From Gemmiger sp. An87 (GTDB taxonomy: Bacteria; Bacillota; Clostridia; Oscillospirales; Ruminococcaceae): a stretch of 33,724 bases of DNA. Made by a program: the position numbers and the translations under genes. The stretch spans positions 1 to 33,724 of the forward strand of contig NZ_NFHD01000034.1 in the NCBI RefSeq assembly GCF_002159185.1, written 5' to 3'. Below, piece after piece: positions 1 to 7,614 of the stretch. Each line of letters opens with the position of its first letter. The stretch's first letter is position 1. The notes under the pieces are model-generated. The model did no database searches and was not told the origin of the DNA. It worked only from the letters and a program-made list of their open reading frames with translations.

Positions 1-16
1 AGCTATAGCAGCAAGA

Positions 17-93
17 TGGCGACCCGGATGGGGCTCGAACCCACGACCTCTAGCGTGACAGGCTAGCGTTCTAACCAGCTGAACTACCGGGCC
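17..93 (-). tRNA. tRNA-Asp (anticodon GTC)
   Basis: Read on the minus strand, the sequence folds as a complete tRNA. The 7-bp acceptor stem GGCCCGG/CCGGGTC has one G-U pair. The D arm is GTTCAGCTGGTTAGAAC. The anticodon stem CTAGC/GCTAG holds the loop CTGTCAC with anticodon GTC. The T arm contains GGTTCGAGCCC, and the discriminator G is followed by an encoded CCA at the 3' end (17-19). The molecule is 77 nt long. It has its own strong promoter immediately upstream and no other tRNA is visible on this side of the window edge. Confidence 0.97.
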
Positions 94-125
94 ATCTTTG
101 CGTTGCCGCATTAGCGACGTTGTTT

Positions 126-154
126 ATTATACGGCATGAAAAGAGAAATGTCAA
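126..154 (-). promoter_or_regulatory. Perfect-consensus sigma-A promoter of tRNA-Asp
   Basis: On the minus strand, TTGACA (149-154) and TATAAT (126-131) are separated by exactly 17 bp. The tRNA 5' end lies about 32 nt downstream of the -10 box. A perfect match of this kind is typical of stable-RNA genes. Confidence 0.85.
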
Positions 155-211
155 CAGCTTTTTTCACATTTTTTCAATTTTTTTCGAACCCGTTTTTCTG
201 CCCTGTTTTTT

Positions 212-241
212 CTGGCAGCAAAGGCGCAAACCTGTTATAAT
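212..241 (+). promoter_or_regulatory. Probable promoter of the 307-690 gene
   Basis: TATAAT at 236-241 is preceded at 18 bp by CTGGCA (212-217), a 4-of-6 match to the -35 consensus. The surrounding 120-245 stretch is unusually AT-rich for this GC-rich chromosome and otherwise contains only the divergent tRNA promoter. Confidence 0.5.
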
Positions 242-306
242 GAAAAAAACAAACTCCGCCTGCCCTGCCGCCTGTTTGCGGCCCGGCTGCGGGAAGGGAA
301 ACTGCC

Positions 307-690
307 ATGAACATTTCTGCCAAACAGCTGGCTGGTACGCACTGCGGCCGCCGCTACGAAAAGGAATACTTGAACAAATTCCGCGACTGCCTCTCGTTCT
401 ATTACGACGGCAAGGTTCGTTTTGAACGCTTCTGCTACGGCGAGGGAGCCTGCTTTGTATTCGGCGTGTGGGCCAGCATCTCCCCGGAGGGCGTACTCAC
501 CTACCAACAGCCCTTTGATCCGCTGGTGGACCCCGACGCTCTGCCCAAGGCCCTGACCGGTCAGGAAGGCGATGTGCTCTACTTCGACAACCAGCGCTGG
601 AAATGGGAAGTGGCCTCCGACTTTACCTCCGACGCCAAAAACGGCTACACTCCTTTTAAGGTAAAGCTGGGCAAACTGCTGGGCCGGTAA
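307..690 (+). CDS. Small hypothetical protein (127 aa)
   Basis: This is a 127-residue soluble protein with no signal peptide or membrane segment. I do not recognise the family. It is rich in aromatic residues (for example FYYDGKVRFERFCYG near 31-45 and the YFDNQRWKWEV stretch near 92-102) and ends in a basic tail (KVKLGKLLGR). The start is supported by a GGGAAGGG ribosome binding site 7-9 nt upstream, a TATAAT box about 65 nt upstream and a strong terminator about 20 nt after the stop, so it looks like a monocistronic transcription unit. It is convergent with the lipoprotein operon and shares no obvious function with it. The call as a real gene rests on expression signals and codon use, not on homology. 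Confidence 0.7.
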   Translation: MNISAKQLAGTHCGRRYEKEYLNKFRDCLSFYYDGKVRFERFCYGEGACFVFGVWASISPEGVLTYQQPFDPLVDPDALPKALTGQEGDVLYFDNQRWKWEVASDFTSDAKNGYTPFKVKLGKLLGR

Positions 691-711
691 CCGTTTTCCA
701 TTTCAATCAAC

Positions 712-760
712 AGCCCGCCGGGTAACGCGTTTTGCATGCGCTGCCCGGCGGGCTCTTTTT
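712..760 (+). terminator. Rho-independent terminator after the small hypothetical gene
   Basis: An 11-bp perfect stem, AGCCCGCCGGG (712-722) with CCCGGCGGGCT (744-754), is followed by CTTTTT. The T-run lies only on the plus-strand side. It therefore serves the plus-strand gene and is at best a weak terminator for the convergent lipoprotein operon. Confidence 0.85.
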
Positions 761-766
761 GTCGCT

Positions 767-2050
767 TTAGAATTTGTGGTTTGTTTCCAGGGTCAGGCAA
801 TCCGCCGCACCCTCCCGGTACTGTTCCGGTGTGCAGATGCCCAACAGCGTCTCACTGGTCCGGCTGGTGATCCACTGACCGGTCTGGTCGGTGTAGCTCT
901 CTTCATACTCCAGATCCCCCAGATCCACGATCAGGCGGCCATCCTCCAGAACATCCCGCACCATCATAGGCCGCAGATCTCCGTTGTGGCTGGTCTGCCG
1001 CCGGATTTCCACAGGGTCTCCGTCCTTTTCCATATAAAAGGGTTTCGCCTCGCTGTCCTGAATGGAATTACAGATAAGCACATCTCCCACACAGGCCGAG
1101 CCCTCAGTAAGTTGCAGGCCTTTCGGAAGCCGGGCAAACGGCTCCGACTCGCCGGTGGCAAGGTCCAGCCGCGCCATGGTCCCGGTAGCGGAATCAAAGC
1201 AAAACGCCGCGATCGCACCCGTATCCGGAACCAAAAATGCCTGCTCATCCTTCGCTTCGGCAACGGTGCGTACCGTTCCATCCCACTGAACCAGGCAGAG
1301 CGCCCGGTGCTGCACCACCTGGGTCTGCCCCTCCATCCGGTGCTCCCACCGAATGGCAAGCATCCCCTGCTCGGTACAGCGTTCGGTGAGCGAAAGCATT
1401 ACGGGCAGCTGCCAGAAGGCTGCCGTGGACGCCTGACCGAAGCCTTTGGCTGCATCCAATTCGATGCGTATCAGGGAAACGTCGGCGCTGCCGTCCTCCT
1501 GCCACTGCTCCCGGAGATAGTACACCGCAATTTCATCGGTATAAAAGGTACTGATAGGCTGGTGAGGCAGTGGCGTCGCCGGGCAGAGCACCGCCCCGGA
1601 CGTATCCCGCAGCTCCACCGCCGCCGACGGCTCCGCGCCCTGCTTCTCCAATGGACCATACCGGCCATACACAAGCACCAGGCGGCCGTCCTCCATGGGC
1701 AGCACCGCGATCTCGCTTTCGCAATCCAGCCAGGCGCCGCAGCTTTCGTCCTGGTGGGTACAGCCCGGTTTGCTGCAAAACGCCTGCCGCTTGCCGGTGT
1801 TCAGGTCCACGGTCTGCAATAGTTTTCCTCTGCTCTGCGGAGCGGCCACTGTTGTATACAGGGTGGTGCCGTCCAGCTGCCAGAGCGCCCCTTCCTGGCT
1901 GAGCTGCCGCAGGCTTGTCAGGTTCGCCTCGGGAACGCTGCTTTGTGCAGCGGTGTCCGGTTCTACGGCAACCGTTTCCCGTTTCGCCCCGCAGCTCGCC
2001 AACAGCAGCAGACAAACCGCCAGAAGGATTGACCCGATCCGTTTTTCCAT
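767..2050 (-). CDS. Lipoprotein with C-x4-CTH-x4-C-x2-W motif (paralogue 1)
   Basis: This is a 427-residue predicted lipoprotein. The start is the Met at 2050, just after a GGGAG/GAGAGGA ribosome binding site; the reading frame stays open further upstream but without a signal. A Lys/Arg n-region and a Leu-rich core lead to the lipobox LASC (Cys20). The mature part has repeated strand-turn patterns such as TVDLNTGKRQAF, in the style of beta-propeller sensors. It carries Cys92, Cys97, His99, Cys104 and Trp107 in the spacing shared with its two neighbours, and the C-terminal ending GICTPEQY..G..DC. It is the last gene of the six-gene two-component operon, 16 nt after paralogue 2. The function is unknown. 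A metal- or disulfide-based site at the Cys/His motif is inference. Confidence 0.85.
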   Translation of the reverse strand: MEKRIGSILLAVCLLLLASCGAKRETVAVEPDTAAQSSVPEANLTSLRQLSQEGALWQLDGTTLYTTVAAPQSRGKLLQTVDLNTGKRQAFCSKPGCTHQDESCGAWLDCESEIAVLPMEDGRLVLVYGRYGPLEKQGAEPSAAVELRDTSGAVLCPATPLPHQPISTFYTDEIAVYYLREQWQEDGSADVSLIRIELDAAKGFGQASTAAFWQLPVMLSLTERCTEQGMLAIRWEHRMEGQTQVVQHRALCLVQWDGTVRTVAEAKDEQAFLVPDTGAIAAFCFDSATGTMARLDLATGESEPFARLPKGLQLTEGSACVGDVLICNSIQDSEAKPFYMEKDGDPVEIRRQTSHNGDLRPMMVRDVLEDGRLIVDLGDLEYEESYTDQTGQWITSRTSETLLGICTPEQYREGAADCLTLETNHKF

Positions 2051-2066
2051 TCCTCTCACGCTCCCT

Positions 2067-3296
2067 TTAGAACACTCCCTGGATGGGCAGGCAATCCGCA
2101 CCGCCTGCCATGTACTGCTCCGGCGTAAACAGGCCGTAACGGTATTCACTGGTCTGGCCGGTGACCAGTCGGCCATCCTTGTCCCGGTAGCTGGTTTCCA
2201 CCATGGTCTCGCTCAATTCCACCAGCAGCTTGCCGTCCATCACTGCCGACGGGACCGCCGGGCGCACCACACCGTTCCGGCTACTCCAGCGGGCGACCGG
2301 TTCCACCGTTCCATCCCTGCTTATGGCAAACGCCTGCTGCTCTCCGCCTTCCCGGTAGGTGCTCACATACAGGGTACCCTTCAACCAGAGCGGTGTACCC
2401 GTCAACGAAAGCCCCGGTTCCAACCGGGCGGTCTGCACACTCTCTCCGGCGGAAAGCTCCAGCCGCTCCAGCTGTCCGCTCACACTGTCGTACAGACAAA
2501 CCGTTGGCTCCGGCTCCAGGCTGCCGGAATACTGAGCTGTCCAGAATATTTGCTGGGGCTGCGCCTGCCGGATGGGTCGCACAGCTCCATCCCAGCACAA
2601 TTCACTGAGGAGCTGCCCCTCGTCAGTCAATTGGCAGACCAGCAGCCCCTGACCGGTGGTCTGCCCGGTGAGGATGGCCGTGTGCTCCAGCTCCCAGACG
2701 GCCACCTCTTCCATTCGGCCGAATTCTTCGCCCGGCCGGGCGTGAATCCGGTAAAGCCGGTAGCGGGGCAGCCAGCCGGACCGGTACCAGCGCTCCTCCC
2801 GCACCACATACAGATCCTCGCCGTCGGTATAAAAGGCCGAGGGGGACCAGCCCTGCCCTTCCTCCGGCAGGGCGGTGGGAGCCCGAAGAAGCGTGCCATC
2901 CGCCGCCCGCAGCTCCACCGCTGCTGTGCGGCCCGTCTCCTCATTGGTCAGGTAATACAAAACCAGATTCCCGTTATCCAGGCAGTTCACATAGGGCAGA
3001 ATGCCCCGTTCCCCCACCCAGGCCGGACAATCCGCGCCGCTGTGGGTACAACCAGCCTTGGGGCAAAGCGGCACACAGCTGCCGTCGGTCAGGTCAATCG
3101 TTTGCAGAAGCGCTTCCTGTCCGCTGCGGGTCACGGTGAACGCGGTCCTGCCTGCAACGCACCAGTCCACGCCGCCGCTGCCGCTGGTCTGACGCAGTGT
3201 TCCCACCGCGTTCGGCTGCTCACTTTCCCGCCTTTGCGCCCCGCAGCCTGCCAGGAGGAGAAACCCCAGTGCCAGCGCAGCGATTCTTCTTTTCAT
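2067..3296 (-). CDS. Lipoprotein with C-x4-CTH-x4-C-x2-W motif (paralogue 2)
   Basis: This is a 409-residue predicted lipoprotein. Two adjacent ATGs exist (3299 and 3296); the second is preferred because its spacing to the GAGAGTAGGA ribosome binding site is normal. The signal peptide MKRRIAALALGFLLLAGC places the lipidated Cys at residue 18. The conserved motif falls at Cys78, Cys83, His85, Cys90 and Trp93, and an extra Cys at 74 precedes it. The C-terminus repeats the paralogue signature (GLFTPEQY..G..DC). It starts 11 nt after the stop of paralogue 3. It clearly descends from the same ancestor as its neighbours by tandem duplication, but it has diverged strongly outside the motif and the C-terminal box. 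No function can be assigned from the sequence. Confidence 0.85.
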   Translation of the reverse strand: MKRRIAALALGFLLLAGCGAQRRESEQPNAVGTLRQTSGSGGVDWCVAGRTAFTVTRSGQEALLQTIDLTDGSCVPLCPKAGCTHSGADCPAWVGERGILPYVNCLDNGNLVLYYLTNEETGRTAAVELRAADGTLLRAPTALPEEGQGWSPSAFYTDGEDLYVVREERWYRSGWLPRYRLYRIHARPGEEFGRMEEVAVWELEHTAILTGQTTGQGLLVCQLTDEGQLLSELCWDGAVRPIRQAQPQQIFWTAQYSGSLEPEPTVCLYDSVSGQLERLELSAGESVQTARLEPGLSLTGTPLWLKGTLYVSTYREGGEQQAFAISRDGTVEPVARWSSRNGVVRPAVPSAVMDGKLLVELSETMVETSYRDKDGRLVTGQTSEYRYGLFTPEQYMAGGADCLPIQGVF

Positions 3297-3307
3297 CATT
3301 CCTACTC

Positions 3308-4600
3308 TCACATTTCCCGCTCCGATTCCACCATTATATAGCTCGTATCGCCGTTCAAGTATTGCTCCGGGGTGAAAATTCCCCACAGGAACTCGCTGGT
3401 CACGCCTTCTGTCAATTTGCCGTCATCATCCAGGTACTGCTCCAAAAACTCGTTTTGATCCATTTGCACCAGGAGCCGGCCGCCCTCCAGTGCCTGCCGC
3501 ACCACCGGGCTCTGCTGCCTGCCGTTGAGGACAATCTGCATCGGGCTGCGTTGGGGCTGCCCGCCCTGCTGCACCGCAATGGTGAAATCCTGCGCACCGC
3601 CGCTCACATTGCAGAACAACCAGCCATCCGTGAACACCGCTCCTTCGGTCAGCAAAAGGCCGGGCTGGAGCTGCGCAAACAGAGTGTATTCGCCGGTTTC
3701 CAGATCCACCTGTTCCAGCATGCCGGTGTCGTAATCATAGCGGAAGGCTGCTGCCTGCCCACTGTGCGGCAGCCATAAGGCCTGCCGCTCCCCAGCCTGA
3801 GCCAGGATGCGTTGACTGCCGTCCCACGCAAGCTCATACAGCACACCGCCCATCGGGATTCGCACGCCGTCCGCACCCTGTTCAAACGTTGTTTCCGCCG
3901 CGAGGACACCGTTTTCCGTACAGATTCCGGGCAGAAATCTCTCGCTGTCATTTTCCCAGCGGGCAATCTCCTGTTTTTGCCCAAAGCTCTCGCTTTCCAA
4001 GCTGATGCGCACCAGAACATGGGTGATCACTCCGTTTTCCGTCTGCGAATACTCCCGGTGAACCAAATAAAGCCCTACGCCGTCGCTGTAAATCACACCC
4101 TCCAACGTCTCCGGTTCCACCGAAGCGGAACGCAGTACCCGGCCGGCTTCGTCTCGCAGCTCCAGTGTGAGCGGCTCCTCCTCTCCCGGCAGCCCCCGCC
4201 CATACAGAAGAGCAAGAGTTCCATCCGGCAGCGGGCACAGGTAGTCATCGTTGCCCAGTTCCAACCAGCCGTCGCAGCTGCGATCCGTGTGGGTACAACC
4301 TTTCTTTGCACAGAAAACTTCCCGTTCCCCGGTTTTCAGGTCGACAGCCTGCCAAAGAAATCCTCCGTCCACCTGCACATCCCCTTTGAGCCACGCGGTG
4401 TCGCCCCGGGTGCTGCACACACTGCTTCCGCTTACCGGCGTCATGGTTCCGGCAGGCTGCCATCTCTGCGGTTCCACCTGCTGCTCCTGCGAAGCCGGTG
4501 CTTGCCCGGCCGATTCCGTGGAGTCGGTTTCCGCAGCCCCGCAGCCCACCAGAAGCAGCAGCCCCAGCAGCAGCGCGGCCGCTTTTTGTTTGCCGTTCAT
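3308..4600 (-). CDS. Lipoprotein with C-x4-CTH-x4-C-x2-W motif (paralogue 3)
   Basis: This is a 430-residue predicted lipoprotein with signal peptide MNGKQKAAALLLGLLLLVGC (lipidated Cys20). An Ala/Gln/Ser-rich linker follows to about residue 45. The conserved motif is at Cys97, Cys102, His104, Cys109 and Trp112. The C-terminal signature GIFTPEQY is kept, but the terminal Asp-Cys pair of the other two paralogues is replaced (DTSYIMVE), so the last Cys is not essential to the fold. The start codon overlaps the stop of the upstream 248-residue gene as ATGA, with a GGAGGGAGCGGA ribosome binding site. This coupling ties the lipoproteins to the kinase and regulator genes. I infer an extracytoplasmic binding or sensing role; the ligand is unknown. 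Confidence 0.85.
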   Translation of the reverse strand: MNGKQKAAALLLGLLLLVGCGAAETDSTESAGQAPASQEQQVEPQRWQPAGTMTPVSGSSVCSTRGDTAWLKGDVQVDGGFLWQAVDLKTGEREVFCAKKGCTHTDRSCDGWLELGNDDYLCPLPDGTLALLYGRGLPGEEEPLTLELRDEAGRVLRSASVEPETLEGVIYSDGVGLYLVHREYSQTENGVITHVLVRISLESESFGQKQEIARWENDSERFLPGICTENGVLAAETTFEQGADGVRIPMGGVLYELAWDGSQRILAQAGERQALWLPHSGQAAAFRYDYDTGMLEQVDLETGEYTLFAQLQPGLLLTEGAVFTDGWLFCNVSGGAQDFTIAVQQGGQPQRSPMQIVLNGRQQSPVVRQALEGGRLLVQMDQNEFLEQYLDDDGKLTEGVTSEFLWGIFTPEQYLNGDTSYIMVESEREM

Positions 4601-5343
4601 TCCGCTCCCTCCTTCTCATTTGTTGCCGTGGCCACCTGTTCCGTCGTTTTGTGTTCTGCGCCAAGTGCGACGCCGCCCCGGTCCAGCGCGTACACATACA
4701 GCTGTGCCGCCGGAGAATAAGCCGCGGCAAGATGGCCGTCCTCACCGGAAAGATCCTGCCAATCGGAAAATTCCGTTACCTGCAAAAATTGCTTGTATCC
4801 CTCCAGCAGCTCGGCCGCCCGTGCCTGGCCGCTTGCGCCGCTCCACTGAAACCGCACCATCTCGCCGCCGGGGCCCAGCTCCAGCAGGAGGCTGTCCGCC
4901 TCTTTGCTCCACTCATAGCGCATGAATCCGGACGTATCCTGCAGCGCGGTTTTCCGGATATCTGTCTGCTCGCCTTCAAGCAGCGCGTATGCGGTCGCGG
5001 CTAGGGTGTCGCTCAGCAGGCCTTCGCTTTGCAGCTGTTCCACCATTGCACGGATGGTCTGTGCCTGCTCCTCTTCGGTTTGCTCCAGCGGCTGCCAGCC
5101 GGTGGAATCCCATTCTGGCGTGCTGCCCGCCAGAAACTGCCTGTCATACAGAAGCCTTGCCAGCCCGTTCTCCCGCCCCTGGCTGGAAAGGGCATTTTCT
5201 TCCGCCGGACGGGCATGGGTGGTTTGCAGCAGCCTTGCTTGCTGCAGCGTGCAGAAGGCAGAGGGCAACGCCATGCAGGCCAAGCCCAAAAGCAGCGCTG
5301 CCGCACAGGAAAAAGCCATTCGGATTCGCTGTTTTTTGTTCAT
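4597..5343 (-). CDS. Membrane-anchored extracytoplasmic protein of unknown function
   Basis: This 248-residue protein begins with a basic n-region (MNKKQRIR) and one hydrophobic segment at about 9-31 that lacks a clear lipobox, so it is probably an N-terminally anchored or secreted protein. The rest is hydrophilic, with acidic, Gln/Glu-rich helices (about 85-125). I do not recognise a family. It overlaps the histidine kinase gene upstream (ATGA, 5340-5343) and the first lipoprotein downstream (ATGA, 4597-4600), so all three should be translationally coupled. Its position directly after a kinase recalls kinase-accessory anchored proteins such as YycH/YycI. That comparison is by location and topology only; I see no sequence similarity. 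Confidence 0.75.
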   Translation of the reverse strand: MNKKQRIRMAFSCAAALLLGLACMALPSAFCTLQQARLLQTTHARPAEENALSSQGRENGLARLLYDRQFLAGSTPEWDSTGWQPLEQTEEEQAQTIRAMVEQLQSEGLLSDTLAATAYALLEGEQTDIRKTALQDTSGFMRYEWSKEADSLLLELGPGGEMVRFQWSGASGQARAAELLEGYKQFLQVTEFSDWQDLSGEDGHLAAAYSPAAQLYVYALDRGGVALGAEHKTTEQVATATNEKEGAE

Positions 5344-6740
5344 CCCTCCGCCTCCTTTAATGTAAAGCGCACCATGGTTCCTTCACCGGGCTGACTCTCA
5401 AACTCCAGCCGGGTGCCATGTAGCCGGGCGATGCGCGCGCACAGCGCCAAGCCAAATCCGCTGCCATTCTGTGCTCTGGCGCGGGACTTATCCACCATAT
5501 AAAAGGGCTCGGTGATGCGTTCCAGCTCCTTTTTCGGGATACCCCGGCCCCGGTCACGCACCGTGATTTCCACCTGCCCGTTTTTCCTGTGAGCCGTGAT
5601 GGATATTCTTCCATCCTTCGGCTCGGCTCGCATTCCGTTGCTGATCAGGTTTTCCAGCAGGGAGGTGAGCAGGTCCTCGTCCCCCAGTACCCGGCCCGCT
5701 TCAAAGCCCTCCCAGCACAGCCGGACCGGGCATTCTGAGGGCAACGCGCGGGCAACCTTTTCCGCCAGGGCCGTCAGGGCCACCGGGCGCAGCTCCAGAG
5801 TCCTGTGCTCCGGGTCCAGCGCCATAAAGGTCATCAGCTTAGCGCTCAGCGCTTCCAGCCGTTTTGTCTCGTGATAAATGTAATTCGCCGCCCGCTGGCG
5901 CACCTCCGGCTTCACCTCGGCGCTGCGCAGCAGGTCTGCATAGCCCAGCATACTGGTCATAGGGGTTTTCAGCTCATGGGTGAAGGCGCTCACAAAGTCC
6001 TCCCGCTGGTGCACCGCCAGGTCCAGCTGATTGGCCCGCTGCTCCACCGCCTCGGCCATGGCATCAAAGCTGGCGGCAAGGCTGGCCACCTCGTCGGCGC
6101 CGGTCATGCCGGTACGCCGGTCATATGCTCCTGCAGCAATGGCCCTGCTGGTCTCTTCCAGAGTTTTCAGCGGCCGGGTCAGGCGGCGGCTCACTGCCCA
6201 CACCGCCAGCGCCACCCCTGCAAAGGCAATCAGTTCCAGCCGGGCAAAGCCCTCCAGCTGCTGGTTCCGCAGCCGGAACACACTGCTCACATCACAGCTG
6301 CTCACCAGCCACAAGGTTCTCCCCTGCCACTGCACCGGGCTTGCAAACAGCTGCCAGACCTTCGCCCCTTCTTTCGCGTAAGTCATCCCGTCTTCCCCGG
6401 CATCCACCGCCCGCAGCACTGGCTGCCAGCCGTTTTCCATTCCGGTGCCGGAATAGAGAAAGGCGCCCTCTTCGCTGAGGATAGCCAGCCCGACCCCCGC
6501 CTGTGCGGTACGCTGCTGCCCGTAGAGGACCACCAATGGGGGCTGCGTCTCCAGATCCGGGGTCTCGATCATGGCTTTTTGCAGCTGATAGCACTCTGCC
6601 CGGTGGGTGGCCGCGTTCTGCTGCGCCGCCGCCTGCAGCTGGGCGGAAAACCCGCTGCCGATCAGCCAGGCCGCGCCCAGGTTCAGCAGCAGTGCCAGCA
6701 ACAGCAGAATGGCAAGCGTTAATTTGGCTGCCAGTTTCAC
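5340..6740 (-). CDS. Sensor histidine kinase
   Basis: This 466-residue membrane sensor kinase autophosphorylates and passes phosphate to the regulator encoded just upstream. Transmembrane helices at about 7-28 and 166-184 enclose an extracytoplasmic sensor of about 135 residues. A HAMP linker follows at about 185-240. The HisKA domain carries FTHELKTPMTS with phospho-acceptor His255. The HATPase domain shows the N box ENLISN (363-368), the G1 box DRGRGIP (396-402) and the G2 box GSGFGLALC (426-434), so it appears catalytically intact. The start is a GTG at 6740 with GGAGG 7 nt upstream, overlapping the regulator stop codon as GTGA. The sensor domain does not reveal the stimulus. The downstream lipoproteins are the likely targets or partners. 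Confidence 0.95.
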   Translation of the reverse strand: MKLAAKLTLAILLLLALLLNLGAAWLIGSGFSAQLQAAAQQNAATHRAECYQLQKAMIETPDLETQPPLVVLYGQQRTAQAGVGLAILSEEGAFLYSGTGMENGWQPVLRAVDAGEDGMTYAKEGAKVWQLFASPVQWQGRTLWLVSSCDVSSVFRLRNQQLEGFARLELIAFAGVALAVWAVSRRLTRPLKTLEETSRAIAAGAYDRRTGMTGADEVASLAASFDAMAEAVEQRANQLDLAVHQREDFVSAFTHELKTPMTSMLGYADLLRSAEVKPEVRQRAANYIYHETKRLEALSAKLMTFMALDPEHRTLELRPVALTALAEKVARALPSECPVRLCWEGFEAGRVLGDEDLLTSLLENLISNGMRAEPKDGRISITAHRKNGQVEITVRDRGRGIPKKELERITEPFYMVDKSRARAQNGSGFGLALCARIARLHGTRLEFESQPGEGTMVRFTLKEAEG

Positions 6741-7396
6741 GTTTCCACCTCCAGCAGATAGCCGATTTTATACACGGTTTTGATTTTGTCCGCAAGGCCC
6801 AGCTTTTTGCGCAGGCGCTGGATGTGCAGGTCCAGCGTGCGGCTGCCCGTTTCCTCCTCGCCACCCCACACCCGCTCGTACATCACATCCCGGTAGAGGG
6901 CAATACCCTGATTGCGCAAAAGCAGCACCAGCAGGTCAAACTCCCGAGGCGTGAGGGCCACCGGCACGCCGTCCTTTTCCACCTTGCGGGCCGCCGGGTC
7001 TACCACCACACCAAAAGCCCGCAGCAATCCGCCGCCCCTGCCTGCCCGGCGCAGCACGCTCTCCACTCGGGCCAGCAGCTCCAGCGGCTCGAAGGGCTTT
7101 ACGATGTAATCATCCGCCCCCATGCGCAGACCCCGCACCCGGTCCGCCAGCATGCCCTTGGCGGTTAGAAAGATCACCGGCGTTCCGGTGGGCCGGATAT
7201 ATTCCATCAGCTCATAACCATCGACGCCCGGCAGCATGATGTCCAGCAAAATCAGATCATACCGGCCGGTCTCGATCTTATCCGCGGCGGTCTCGCCGTC
7301 CAGCGCAATCTCGCACTGATAGCCCGCCTGCAATAAAGTAAGCTCGATCAGCTCGGCAATGGGGCGTTCGTCATCAACGATCAAAATCGGGTTCAT
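6737..7396 (-). CDS. OmpR/PhoB-family response regulator
   Basis: This is a 219-residue response regulator. The receiver domain (1-115) has the acidic pair Asp8/Asp9, the phospho-acceptor Asp52 in LLDIMLPG, Thr78 and Lys100 in IVKPFEP. A winged-helix DNA-binding domain (about 125-217) contains LTPREFDLLVLLL and the recognition region SRTLDLHIQRLRKKLG, followed by the wing IGYLLEV. The length is normal for the family. It is the first gene of the operon, with an AGAGGA ribosome binding site and an extended -10 promoter about 75 nt upstream. It probably controls its own operon, including the three lipoproteins (inference). I could not identify a convincing direct-repeat binding site in the leader. 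Confidence 0.96.
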   Translation of the reverse strand: MNPILIVDDERPIAELIELTLLQAGYQCEIALDGETAADKIETGRYDLILLDIMLPGVDGYELMEYIRPTGTPVIFLTAKGMLADRVRGLRMGADDYIVKPFEPLELLARVESVLRRAGRGGGLLRAFGVVVDPAARKVEKDGVPVALTPREFDLLVLLLRNQGIALYRDVMYERVWGGEEETGSRTLDLHIQRLRKKLGLADKIKTVYKIGYLLEVET

Positions 7397-7472
7397 TAGG
7401 GGTTCCTCTTTTCTGTTTCTGCATGGGCGGAGCTCATCCTGTGCTTTGATGATACCTGCCGCTCGTATCCAA

Positions 7473-7481
7473 ATTGTATCA
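7473..7481 (-). promoter_or_regulatory. Extended -10 promoter of the two-component/lipoprotein operon
   Basis: On the minus strand, TGA-TACAAT is an extended -10 element. I see no good -35 hexamer 16-18 bp upstream, which is compatible with an activator-dependent or extended -10 promoter. The leader to the regulator start is about 70 nt. Confidence 0.45.
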
Positions 7482-7529
7482 TGTCCGCATCCGGCCGTTG
7501 GCGTTTTTCAAATTTTTTCTGCTGCGGCC

Positions 7530-7559
7530 TTGACAACTGTGTATATATGCGTATATACT
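7530..7559 (+). promoter_or_regulatory. Promoter of the GntR-ABC operon
   Basis: TTGACA (7530-7535) and TATACT (7554-7559) are separated by 18 bp. Two perfect inverted repeats overlap or follow the -10 box (listed separately), as expected for a repressible promoter. The regulator start lies 55 nt downstream of the -10 box. Confidence 0.8.
7541..7558 (+). promoter_or_regulatory. Putative GntR operator 1
   Basis: This is a perfect 7-bp inverted repeat, GTATATA-tgcg-TATATAC, filling the promoter spacer and covering most of the -10 box. A bound dimer here would block RNA polymerase. Its location directly before a YtrA-type regulator suggests autorepression. Confidence 0.6.
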
Positions 7560-7581
7560 GTACATGTCAGATATGTACAGT
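7557..7581 (+). promoter_or_regulatory. Putative GntR operator 2
   Basis: This perfect 9-bp inverted repeat, ACTGTACAT-N7-ATGTACAGT, begins at the end of the -10 box and covers the likely transcription start. It abuts operator 1, so two dimers could bind side by side. TGTACAT-type palindromes are a plausible YtrA-family operator. Confidence 0.65.
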
Positions 7582-7614
7582 CTGGCAAAATCATATGAAA
7601 AGCGAGGAAGACTG

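Noticed and set aside
712-760. Bidirectional terminator for the lipoprotein operon
   Set aside because: On the minus strand the stem is not followed by a T-run, so only the plus-strand call is made.
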